This document shows, one piece after another, positions 1 through 5,774 of a DNA stretch of 7,419 bases. Every line of letters begins with the position of its first letter. The first letter of the stretch is position 1. Made by a program: the position numbers and the translations under genes. The DNA is from Chloroflexota bacterium (lineage in GTDB: Bacteria; Chloroflexota; Dehalococcoidia; GIF9; UBA5629): positions 1-7,419 of the forward strand of contig JAPLHI010000132.1 of assembly GCA_026389695.1 (NCBI GenBank). Reading direction: 5' to 3'. Under the pieces are notes generated by a model. The model saw nothing but the letters and a program-made list of their open reading frames with translations. It did not search any database and had not been told where the DNA came from.

Positions 1-248
1 CCCGGCAACAGGTCAACCCCGCCGTGGTTGTCAAAGGTCAGCGGTGAAATTTGAGACAGCACCCGGCCATCATTGGCCTCGGTCAGGTTGCCCCTGGAGG
101 AAAACGAGCCGATTTCACGTACGGTGAGATCGAGGCCGTTCGGCTGCAGCTGCTCGCCGATATTGACAACCTCCTCCACTAATGGAGGTTTGTTTTTGAG
201 CAGTCCCAGGATATCTTCGCTTGTGAGAACGCCGTGTAAATCCGACAT
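1..248 (-). CDS. dUTPase / dCTP deaminase-like protein, N-terminal part (gene runs off the left edge)
   Basis: The minus strand is open from an ATG at 248 to the window edge, giving 82 residues that begin MSDLHGVLTSEDILGLL. Around residues 34-42 there is QLQPNGLDL. This resembles the conserved early strand of trimeric dUTPases and dCTP deaminases (QP-x-x-x-DL), in the variant I recall from Chloroflexota and archaeal Dcd-like proteins. A polar stretch and SPLTFDNHGGVDLLPG follow, which fits the segment before the catalytic core. Family members hydrolyse dUTP or deaminate dCTP in the cytosol, limiting uracil in DNA. The catalytic residues lie outside the window, so the two activities cannot be told apart. 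The ATG is the first start in frame; an AAGG lies about 11-14 bases upstream. The gene diverges from the DUF6125 gene. Confidence 0.65.
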   Translation of the reverse strand, partial: MSDLHGVLTSEDILGLLKNKPPLVEEVVNIGEQLQPNGLDLTVREIGSFSSRGNLTEANDGRVLSQISPLTFDNHGGVDLLP

Positions 249-262
249 ATAAAGCTGTAACC

Positions 263-290
263 TTCGCAGTGGAAATGATGTTATTATAGT
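263..290 (+). promoter_or_regulatory. Possible promoter for the DUF6125 gene, overlapping the opposite promoter
   Basis: TTCGCA (263-268), a 16-base gap and TATAGT (285-290) make a weak plus-strand promoter. Its -10 box overlaps the minus-strand TATAAT in the same AT-rich box at 281-290. The match is modest and could be chance. Confidence 0.25.
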
Positions 291-311
291 ACGGATGGCG
301 CGGAAAGTCAG
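283..311 (-). promoter_or_regulatory. Putative promoter for the dUTPase-like gene
   Basis: Read on the minus strand, CTGACT (306-311) is followed after 17 bases by a perfect TATAAT (283-288). Transcription would start near 276, leaving a leader of about 28 bases before the ATG at 248. Called by eye from sigma-70-like consensus. Confidence 0.4.
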
Positions 312-346
312 GCGCTGCCTTCATCTTCAAGGGAAGGAGTAAAAAT

Positions 347-1084
347 ATGAGCGACATTAATGAACTGGAGAAACTGAGCCGGGCCGAGCTTGCGGGGCTG
401 GCCCTGGACTTCTTCCGGCGTAGCGCTCTGCACTACGGGATGTGGTTCAACGAGGTGCAACACCAGCTTGGCCTGGAAGAAGCCCTGCAGACCGAATCCG
501 AGGTCTTCCCCAAATTCTTCCCCGCCGCTTTGGAACGTCTTTCCGCGGTACTCGGCTTCGGCATAAAAAACGGCCTTCCTGAGGCGCTGTTAAAAATGCC
601 CCCTGATAAGCTGTTAAACTTGATTGACGCCGTTTCAGCCAACTGGCTTGCCGCCGACGGCATCTGGTTTCAGGCCGTGGAGGCAAGGCAGGAGATGTTC
701 ACTGCCAAGCGCTGCAATGACACCTGCTGGGCCAGGTTTTCGCCTCTGGAAGCATACAACATAATGTCATTCTTGCATCTGCCCGAGGAGGGCGGGCTGG
801 ACGCGCTGGAGACCGCGCTGAACTACCGGCTTTACTCCAGGATTAACCGGCAGTCCGCGGAGCGCCAAAACGGAAGCCTCATTTTTAAAATGGTCAACTG
901 CCGGGTGCAGGACGCACGCAAGCGCCAGGGGCTGGAAGATTACCCCTGTAAGTCCGCCGGCATGGTGGAGTATACCAGCTTTGCCCGCACCATCGATTCC
1001 AGGATCAGGACCGAGTGCATAGCCTGCCCGCCTGACGGGCATCCTGATGCCTGGTTCTGCGCCTGGGAATTTTACATCCCATGA
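347..1084 (+). CDS. DUF6125 family protein
   Basis: This is a complete 245-residue protein of unknown function. I recognise it as DUF6125 from its C-terminal half: an LYSRINRQ stretch (162-169), then NCRVQDARKRQGLEDYPCK (184-202), MVEYTSFARTIDSRIRTEC (206-224), ACPPD (226-230) and WFCAWEF (236-242). The N-terminal part carries the LHYGMWFNEV segment (28-37), typical of the same proteins. Seven cysteines (123, 127, 185, 201, 224, 227, 238) include a C-x-x-C pair at 224/227, and the four C-terminal ones after 185 could bind metal; that is inference. There is no signal peptide or membrane segment, so it is probably cytosolic. The start is well supported: AAGGAG (334-339) lies 7 bases before the ATG. 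The stop overlaps the next start as ATGA, so the flavoprotein gene downstream is probably translationally coupled. No reaction is known to me for the family. Confidence 0.85.
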   Translation: MSDINELEKLSRAELAGLALDFFRRSALHYGMWFNEVQHQLGLEEALQTESEVFPKFFPAALERLSAVLGFGIKNGLPEALLKMPPDKLLNLIDAVSANWLAADGIWFQAVEARQEMFTAKRCNDTCWARFSPLEAYNIMSFLHLPEEGGLDALETALNYRLYSRINRQSAERQNGSLIFKMVNCRVQDARKRQGLEDYPCKSAGMVEYTSFARTIDSRIRTECIACPPDGHPDAWFCAWEFYIP

Positions 1085-2173
1085 GTGACAAGAGCGTGGT
1101 CATAATCGGCGGCGGCGCCGCCGGCATGATGGCGGCAGGCCGTGCCGCTGAGCTTGGCGCGCAGGTGCTGCTGCTGGAAAAAATGCGACAGCCCGCCAAC
1201 AAAATCCTCATCAGCGGCAATACGCGCTGCAACCTGACCAACGCCCGCGGAGTGGAGGAGTTTATCTGCATGTACGGTAAAAACGGCGTCTTTCTTTACG
1301 GCGCCTTCCATAGCTTCTTCCGCGACGACCTGTTAAAACTCCTGGGCAGATACGGTGTAAAAACCGTACAGGAAGCCGGCGGCCGCATTTTTCCGGCCTC
1401 TAACAGGGCTTCAACCGTGGCGCAGGCTTTGCGGCAGTATATGGCGGATCACAGGGTAGAAGTTATCACGGGAAGCAGTGCGGCGGAAATTGCAGCCGGT
1501 GATGGCCGTGTTACGGCAGTGCGCACACAGAATAAGACTTATCAGGCAGACGCGGTGGTGCTGGCATGCGGTGGAGCATCCTATCCACAAACGGGATCGA
1601 CGGGCGACGGTTACTTAATGGCCTCACGACATTATCTTTACACACTTCGGCATCAGCGGCCCTGCCGTACTCCTAATGAGCCTGGCTGTGGTTGACGCCC
1701 TGGAGCGCGGCCCTGTCAGCATCTCTATCGATCTCATACCCGGGCAAAGCCGTAACCAACTGCAGGCCGCCCTGCAGGAAGAATTCACCCGGCACGGCAG
1801 GCGGAATATAAGCAATATTGTCAGACAGTTCATACCTGAGAGAATGGCCGGGCCTTTTCTGGAAATGGCGCAAATCATGCCGGAGAAAAGGGCAAACCAG
1901 ATAAACGCAATCGAGCGGGACACAATATTACGCAGTCTGAAGTCGCTGACATTTAATGTGGCGGGAGCCCGTCCCCTTGCAGAGGCGATGGTGACGGCAG
2001 GGGGAGTCAGCCTGGAAGAAATCAACCCGCGCACTATGGAGTCAAGGCTGGTGAAGGGACTGTATTTCTGCGGTGAGGTCATGGATATAGACGCGGACAC
2101 CGGCGGTTATAATCTTCAGGCAGCCTTCTCCACCGGCTGGCTGGCAGGTGAATCAGCTGCCGTAGCCGTGTGA
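1081..2173 (+). pseudogene. BaiN/HI0933-type FAD-dependent oxidoreductase, internally deleted and frameshifted
   Basis: The first frame (1081-1695) starts with the FAD-binding Rossmann motif IIGGGAAG (8-15). It continues with GNTRCNLTN (46-54), GGRIFPASNRAST (100-112) and the GGASYPQTGSTGDGY motif (164-178), all typical of the BaiN/YhiN flavoprotein family of about 400 residues. After codon 178 (ends 1614) the family match stops. It resumes one frame over at 1637 with FTHFGISGPAVL and runs on to 2173, including FNVAGARPLAEA and the C-terminal FAD-site motif CGEVMDIDADTGGYNLQAA. Only 22 bases separate the two matches where relatives have about 60 codons. About 50 codons are therefore missing and the frame moves by +1. 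The first frame ends after 26 unrelated residues. The ATG at 1676 is merely internal and has no ribosome site. The family likely reduces or oxidises small molecules with FAD and NAD(P)H, but the substrate cannot be read here. An assembly error at the junction is an alternative to real decay. Confidence 0.85.
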
Positions 2174-2174
2174 C

Positions 2175-2753
2175 TCAGCGCAAAAGGTCTATACCGAATT
2201 TTTTTAGCTCCGCTGCCAGCGCGCCGACGGGCAGCCCCATGACGTTAAAGTAGTCGCCCTCGATTCTTTCAACTAACAGTGAGCCCAATCCCTGAATAGC
2301 GTAGCCGGCGGCTTTACCCATCGGTTCGCCGCTGCGCACGTAGGCATCTATTTCCACCCCGCTTAATTTTCTGAAATATACCTTGGTTACCACAGCTTTG
2401 GAACATATCTTGCCGGTACCACTATCCATAATGGTGAAACCGGTGATCACGGTGTGCGGTTTCCCACTCAACAGCTTCAACATCTGCCGCGCCTGTAACT
2501 TGTTTTTTGGTTTTCCCAGCAATTTTCCTTCGATAACGCCGAAGGTATCGGCGGCAATTATAACGGCATCTCGGTGCCTGGCGGCCGCCACCCCGGCTTT
2601 TTCCCGCGATATGATTTTAGCCAGCTTCCTCGGCTCAAGATCGCGGCTAAGATCTTCTTCCGTCTCCACCGGGTCGACGGTGAATTTCAGCCCGATATTC
2701 TCCAGCAGTTCCCTGCGTCGTAGTGAAGCAGAGGCAAGTATAATTGGCTTCAT
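2175..2753 (-). CDS. maf: Maf family nucleoside triphosphate pyrophosphatase
   Basis: This is a complete 192-residue protein, the usual Maf length. Maf proteins cleave non-canonical or pyrimidine nucleoside triphosphates to monophosphate and pyrophosphate, which cleans the nucleotide pool and is also linked to septum control. Visible motifs are ILASASLRRRELL (5-17, the SxSxRR substrate loop), AADTFGVIEGKLLGKP (67-82, with the expected catalytic Asp69), LSGKPHTVITGF (95-106) and GEPMGKAAGYAIQG (142-155). The AIQG form near Gln154 favours the dTTP/UTP-specific (YhdE-like) branch over the m7GTP branch, but GKAAGY replaces the commoner DKAGAY, so specificity is tentative. The stop lies one base from the stop of the convergent flavoprotein gene. 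No strong ribosome site precedes the ATG; a putative promoter lies so close that the transcript may be nearly leaderless. Confidence 0.93.
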   Translation of the reverse strand: MKPIILASASLRRRELLENIGLKFTVDPVETEEDLSRDLEPRKLAKIISREKAGVAAARHRDAVIIAADTFGVIEGKLLGKPKNKLQARQMLKLLSGKPHTVITGFTIMDSGTGKICSKAVVTKVYFRKLSGVEIDAYVRSGEPMGKAAGYAIQGLGSLLVERIEGDYFNVMGLPVGALAAELKKFGIDLLR

Positions 2754-2762
2754 AACCTGGGT

Positions 2763-2791
2763 AATTTAAGGGAAACAGACCGGCATGTCAA
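2763..2791 (-). promoter_or_regulatory. Putative promoter of maf
   Basis: On the minus strand a perfect TTGACA (2786-2791) is followed after 17 bases by TAAATT (2763-2768, 4 of 6 to TATAAT). The predicted transcription start is near 2756, about 3 bases before the maf ATG at 2753, implying a very short leader. Confidence 0.45.
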
Positions 2792-2821
2792 ACGAAGAAA
2801 ACTCTAAATCCTAACCACCAT

Positions 2822-2907
2822 GTCATTGCGAAGCCCGCAGGGCTGTGGCAATCCCTCGATACAGCAGGGCGGAGAGATTGCTTCGTCACTGCGTTCCTCG
2901 CAATGAC
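2822..2907. repeat. Inverted-end repeat element, simple copy
   Basis: This 86-bp unit is bounded by GTCATTGCG (2822-2830) and CGCAATGAC (2899-2907). The ends are imperfect 32-bp inverted repeats: 2822-2853 pairs with 2876-2907 at 24 of 32 positions, leaving a 22-bp centre. Inside the left arm AGCCC-GCA-GGGCT forms a small hairpin. The unit encodes nothing and resembles the short non-autonomous palindromic repeats ending in TCATTGCG that I recall from intergenic regions of several anaerobe genomes. No target-site duplication is evident. Confidence 0.8.
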
Positions 2908-2947
2908 GAATTAAAAAAGGACCCTGGCAATGACGTTTCCTTTACAT

Positions 2948-3160
2948 GTCATTGCGAAGCCCGTAGGGCTGCGGCAATCTCTATAACCGAAGACGTTTGC
3001 CCCTTATATAGATTGTCTTTGCGAAGCCCGTAGGGCTGCGGCAATCTCTATAACCGAAGACGGTTGCCCCTTATCCGTAGGGCTGCGGCAATCTCTATAA
3101 CCGAAGACGGTTGCCCCTTGATCCTAAAGATTGCTTCGTCACTGCGTTCCTCGCAATGAC
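2948..3160. repeat. Inverted-end repeat element, copy with amplified left half
   Basis: This copy begins with the same left arm (2948-2979) and ends with the same right arm (3129-3160), but its left half is present three times: 2948-3008, 3015-3074 and 3075-3120. The successive periods are 67 and 47 bases; the third unit lacks the first bases of the arm and starts at CCGTAGGG. Each unit carries the AGCCC-GTA-GGGCT hairpin or its remnant and a second hairpin, AACCG-AAGA-CGGTT (3052-3065 and 3099-3112; one mismatch in the first unit). The right end with its flank (3128-3189) matches 2875-2936 of the simple copy at 57 of 62 positions, offset by 253 bases, so the duplication extends beyond the arms. 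Confidence 0.8.
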
Positions 3161-3196
3161 GAAATAAAAAAGGATCCTCGTAATAACGTGTATTTG

Positions 3197-3247
3197 TTTA
3201 GAGTTTAGAACTTAGAATTTTTAACAATTGTTTGGAATTTGGAATTT
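3197..3247. repeat. AT-rich degenerate short tandem repeat
   Basis: TTTAGAG/TTTAGAA/CTTAGAATTT (3197-3220) and TTTGGAA/TTTGGAATTT (3231-3247) are degenerate 7-base reiterations separated by 10 bases. The tract lies between the repeat elements and the coding region on its right. Together with the elements before it, it fills the gene-free stretch 2754-3262; I see no RNA gene there. Confidence 0.5.
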
Positions 3248-3262
3248 CACCTAAAGCTGCAG

Positions 3263-3607
3263 TTACCCTGTTTCACCGGAAAACAGCATTACCTTCCTGG
3301 CGGTGATGGACCCGTTGTTCCTCTGAACAGCAATAGCCACCTTGCTGCCGGCGCCTATATCATCGGGAATACACGCGATATACACGGTGTCCGGTACAAG
3401 TTTAACCTCGAAAGCACATTCAATGGTTTTCAGGCTCACTACCAGGTTTTGCGGATAGTCTCTGTGTATATCGATGACAGTCCCGTACAGGTAGTCGGGA
3501 AAGCTGATCTATTGTCCGCCATTCTCATCGCGAGCAGGTTCAATATCAAACCAGGATATTGTGCTCAGACCACGGTTGGGGCAAGCCATACTGAAAATTT
3601 CGCTCAT
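3263..3607 (-). pseudogene. Probable broken gene with in-frame TAG; β-barrel (DUF5666-like?) remnant
   Basis: On the minus strand an ATG at 3607 has GAGG (3614-3617) six bases upstream and lies 35 bases beyond the lipoprotein stop, as expected for a downstream operon gene. The frame runs 32 codons to a TAG (3509-3511), then stays open for 81 more codons to a TAA at 3263-3265. The part after the TAG has good codon use (many CTG, GTG, GCC, GGC). Its pattern, YGTVIDIH, then VPDTVYIA, DIGAGSKVAIAV and SITARKVMLF, is reminiscent of small DUF5666-type β-barrel domains. That family match is tentative. It may be a decayed gene or a detached C-terminal domain of the neighbouring lipoprotein. The opposite strand is open in exact codon register (3239-3646), but that frame starts with TTG inside the AT-rich repeat and has no ribosome site. 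Confidence 0.4.
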
Positions 3608-3642
3608 ATTTTGCCTCGCTGCATCAGGTACGATGCTGATCT

Positions 3643-4002
3643 TTAAGGTATGTAAACGACCGTTAGATACTTTAATGCCTGTTTCCCGGAGGAATTCCTG
3701 GCAGTTACTTCAATTGAGTTGGGACCTTCTTCCAGCTCCACCTGGGCGGTGAAATGACCGCCTTCGAGGCTAACCGAAAGTCCGTTGACGGTAACTTCGG
3801 CACCCGCTGACGTATTGCCGCTGACCGTTACAGGGCTGGTCCTGACCACTGATTCATCTATCGGCTGGGTAACACTGAGCGTCAGGCCGTTTCCATTCTG
3901 AATACCGTTATTTATGGATACCGGAGTGCCGTTGGCCGCGCCCTGGCATCCGCTTAAAATAGCTACTGTAAATACCGCTGCAATTAGAAACCAGCTCCTC
4001 AT
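3643..4002 (-). CDS. Small lipoprotein with one bacterial Ig-like domain
   Basis: This complete 119-residue protein has a positively charged start (MRSW), a hydrophobic stretch to about residue 16 and the lipobox L-S-G-C with Cys19. It is therefore probably exported and lipid-anchored on the outer face of the membrane. Residues 40-119 form one β-sandwich domain of the glucodextranase-B/Ig-like type: LSVTQPIDESVVRTSPVTV, then AEVTVNGLSVSLEGG, then EEGPNSIEVTARNSSGK, and a final strand ending in VVYIP. Such domains mediate binding or spacing; no enzymatic residues are present and the ligand is unknown. The start is firm: AGGAGG (4013-4018 on the plus strand as CCTCCT) lies 10 bases before the ATG. 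It is divergent from the permease gene; the broken frame that follows may belong to the same transcript. Confidence 0.8.
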   Translation of the reverse strand: MRSWFLIAAVFTVAILSGCQGAANGTPVSINNGIQNGNGLTLSVTQPIDESVVRTSPVTVSGNTSAGAEVTVNGLSVSLEGGHFTAQVELEEGPNSIEVTARNSSGKQALKYLTVVYIP

Positions 4003-4126
4003 GGCGGCAGTTCCTCCTCTGCTTGATAGTTCATAATTAATAACGCAAAAAAGGTGAAAAGGTTTAATAAATAGTTGCAGTGATTAATATCGTCTTTGCC
4101 ATGCAAGCTTAATAAATTTACAAAGG

Positions 4127-4135
4127 TGATATAAT
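4127..4135 (+). promoter_or_regulatory. Extended -10 promoter of the APC permease gene
   Basis: TG-A-TATAAT at 4127-4135 is a perfect extended -10 element; no good -35 box lies upstream, which such promoters tolerate. Transcription would start near 4142, giving a leader of about 57 bases before the ATG at 4199. Nothing else is evident in the 4003-4198 spacer apart from the lipoprotein ribosome site. Confidence 0.5.
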
Positions 4136-4198
4136 ACGGCCTTAGAATTTAGCCGCGTGGTATTTTGTTTGATCAAAGAGATTTAATTCCAGCTAAAT

Positions 4199-5707
4199 AT
4201 GGAAAACAAATCCGGCAGTAGCCTCCCCCCACATGACGAAAGTGGTCAGGTAACACGCGGCCAGCGCCCGGCTGATATTTTTTTACGACGGCGCATTTTC
4301 CTGCCGGTCAGGCTTCAAAAGGTACTCGGTGTTTCCGGGCTCTTCAGCGCAGCCTACGGCGATGTAGGCTCGTCCATCTATTATGCCCTCGGCGTGGTTG
4401 CCATGTCAGCGCTCGGCCTTACTCCACCGGTGCTTATGGTGTCCGGCATACTTTTCCTCTTCACAGCCCTAAGCTATGCTGAAGGCGCCACGGCACTCCC
4501 TGAAGCAGGGGGATCCGGTGCGTTCGCACGCAGGGCCTTTAACGATTGGATAAGCTTTATCGCCAGTTGGGTGTTGTTGATGGATTATATGGTGACCATG
4601 TCGATATCCGCATTCTCGGCTGCAAACTATATGGGATTTTTCTTCCCCGTGCTCAAGGCCTGGCCTAACGACAGTATCGCAGGAATAGGGATCATAGTTA
4701 TACTCGCCGTCATCAATATAAGAGGTGTACGCGAGTCTTCCCGACTGAATATAGCGCTGGTTATCGCGGATATCATTACCGAAGTGATGATCGCTATTCT
4801 GGGGGCCTTCCTGATCATCAACTTCCCGACTCTCATCCAGAATATCCATTGGGGTGAAGCTCCCACTATGAACGATCTTTTGTTCGGCATATCGATATCA
4901 ATGGTAGCCTACACCGGCATTGAGACAGTTGCCAATCTGGGCAGCGAAACAAAAAATCCGGGTAAAAGCATCCCCAGGGCCGTAATGCTCGTATTTGCTA
5001 CGGTCATTATCCTCTACGCGTTTCTTTCTATGACCGCACTGAGTGCCTACCCCGTCCATCAGCTTGCAGATGGGCAATGGGTCACCGACCTGACACAGAA
5101 ATTCCTCGAGGACCCGGTGATGGGTATAGCATCTGCCATGCCCGGCCTTATACCATATTTTCTCAGCGGCTGGGTGGCCCTGCTGGCGGTGACAATCCTG
5201 ATAATTGCCACTAACGCAGGGATGCTTGGTGCGTCTCGCCTGGCATATTTCATGGGACAAAGACAACAACTACCTGAGTTTTTCAGTCGCATCGGTGCCA
5301 AAGGCCGCACACCATACAACGCTATTCTCATATTCTCTGCCATAGCTGCCGTATTGGTTTCCACTGGTAAAGTCACACTGCTGGCTGATCTTTATGCCTT
5401 TGGCGCAATGCTGGCTTACACCTCAGCACATGCATCTATAATCGCCCTGCGTATCAAGGAACCCAATTTGCCGCGTCCCTTCAAAATTCCGCTAAATATA
5501 CGAGTAAGGAACAGGGAAATACCGTTAACTGCTGTGTTGGGCGGGCTGGCAACCGCATCGACATGGTTCATAACGGTATATACGCATCATTTTGGCCGCA
5601 TTGTCGGTTTCGCCTGGGTAGCTATAGGTCTTACAATATATTTTCTATATCGACGGGCTAAGAAACGAGCAGCCGCAAAGAGTGCAGGAATTAGCCAGAA
5701 AGCCTGA
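4199..5707 (+). CDS. APC-superfamily amino acid permease
   Basis: This 502-residue protein has about 12 hydrophobic segments, near residues 44-66, 76-98, 118-150, 160-176, 183-208, 226-246, 261-285, 315-340, 372-388, 393-417, 441-460 and 466-486. That is the usual APC topology. Family motifs are YGDVGSSIYYALG (53-65, the unwound first helix that binds substrate), PEAGGSGAFARRAFND (101-116) and YTGIETVANLGSETKNPGKS (238-257, helix 6 and the following loop). It should import amino acids or similar compounds across the cytoplasmic membrane; the substrate cannot be told. Many relatives of this type carry a C-terminal universal-stress domain; this one ends after a short basic tail (RRAKKRAAAK), so it is a transporter-only form. 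The first 35 residues are hydrophilic and poorly conserved. No clear ribosome site precedes the ATG, so the exact start is less certain. Confidence 0.88.
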   Translation: MENKSGSSLPPHDESGQVTRGQRPADIFLRRRIFLPVRLQKVLGVSGLFSAAYGDVGSSIYYALGVVAMSALGLTPPVLMVSGILFLFTALSYAEGATALPEAGGSGAFARRAFNDWISFIASWVLLMDYMVTMSISAFSAANYMGFFFPVLKAWPNDSIAGIGIIVILAVINIRGVRESSRLNIALVIADIITEVMIAILGAFLIINFPTLIQNIHWGEAPTMNDLLFGISISMVAYTGIETVANLGSETKNPGKSIPRAVMLVFATVIILYAFLSMTALSAYPVHQLADGQWVTDLTQKFLEDPVMGIASAMPGLIPYFLSGWVALLAVTILIIATNAGMLGASRLAYFMGQRQQLPEFFSRIGAKGRTPYNAILIFSAIAAVLVSTGKVTLLADLYAFGAMLAYTSAHASIIALRIKEPNLPRPFKIPLNIRVRNREIPLTAVLGGLATASTWFITVYTHHFGRIVGFAWVAIGLTIYFLYRRAKKRAAAKSAGISQKA

Positions 5708-5741
5708 CCAGCAACCGTTTTTACTTTCGAGCAATTTGGAT

Positions 5742-5771
5742 TTGTAATTTTTCGATAGTACTCAATATAAT
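5742..5771 (+). promoter_or_regulatory. Possible promoter of the M48 protease gene
   Basis: TTGTAA (5742-5747), an 18-base gap and TATAAT (5766-5771). The predicted start of transcription (about 5778) falls just after the first ATG at 5775, which would argue for a translation start at a later ATG. The region is AT-rich, so a chance match is possible. Confidence 0.35.
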
Positions 5772-5774
5772 TAA

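Noticed and set aside
1676..2173. Separate 165-codon gene starting at ATG 1676
   Set aside because: Homology continues upstream of this ATG in the same frame (FTHFGISGPAVL from 1637), and no ribosome site precedes it; it is the tail of the broken flavoprotein gene.
2171..2177. Bidirectional terminator between the convergent genes
   Set aside because: The stops are one base apart and no hairpin with T-tract is visible at the junction.
2845..3033. Open frame of 62 codons across the repeats
   Set aside because: It lies wholly in the inverted-end repeat elements; its protein is rich in Arg and Ala with no family pattern, and it has no ribosome site.
2822..3160. CRISPR array
   Set aside because: Unit spacing is irregular (67, 47), the intervening sequence is itself repeated rather than unique, and no cas genes are nearby.
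3239..3646. Plus-strand open frame of 135 codons
   Set aside because: It starts with TTG in the AT-rich repeat without a ribosome site and is in exact codon register with a more coding-like minus-strand frame that has an ATG and GAGG. It is probably a shadow, though not fully excluded.
5708..5774. Rho-independent terminator after the permease gene
   Set aside because: There is a run of T but no preceding GC-rich inverted repeat.
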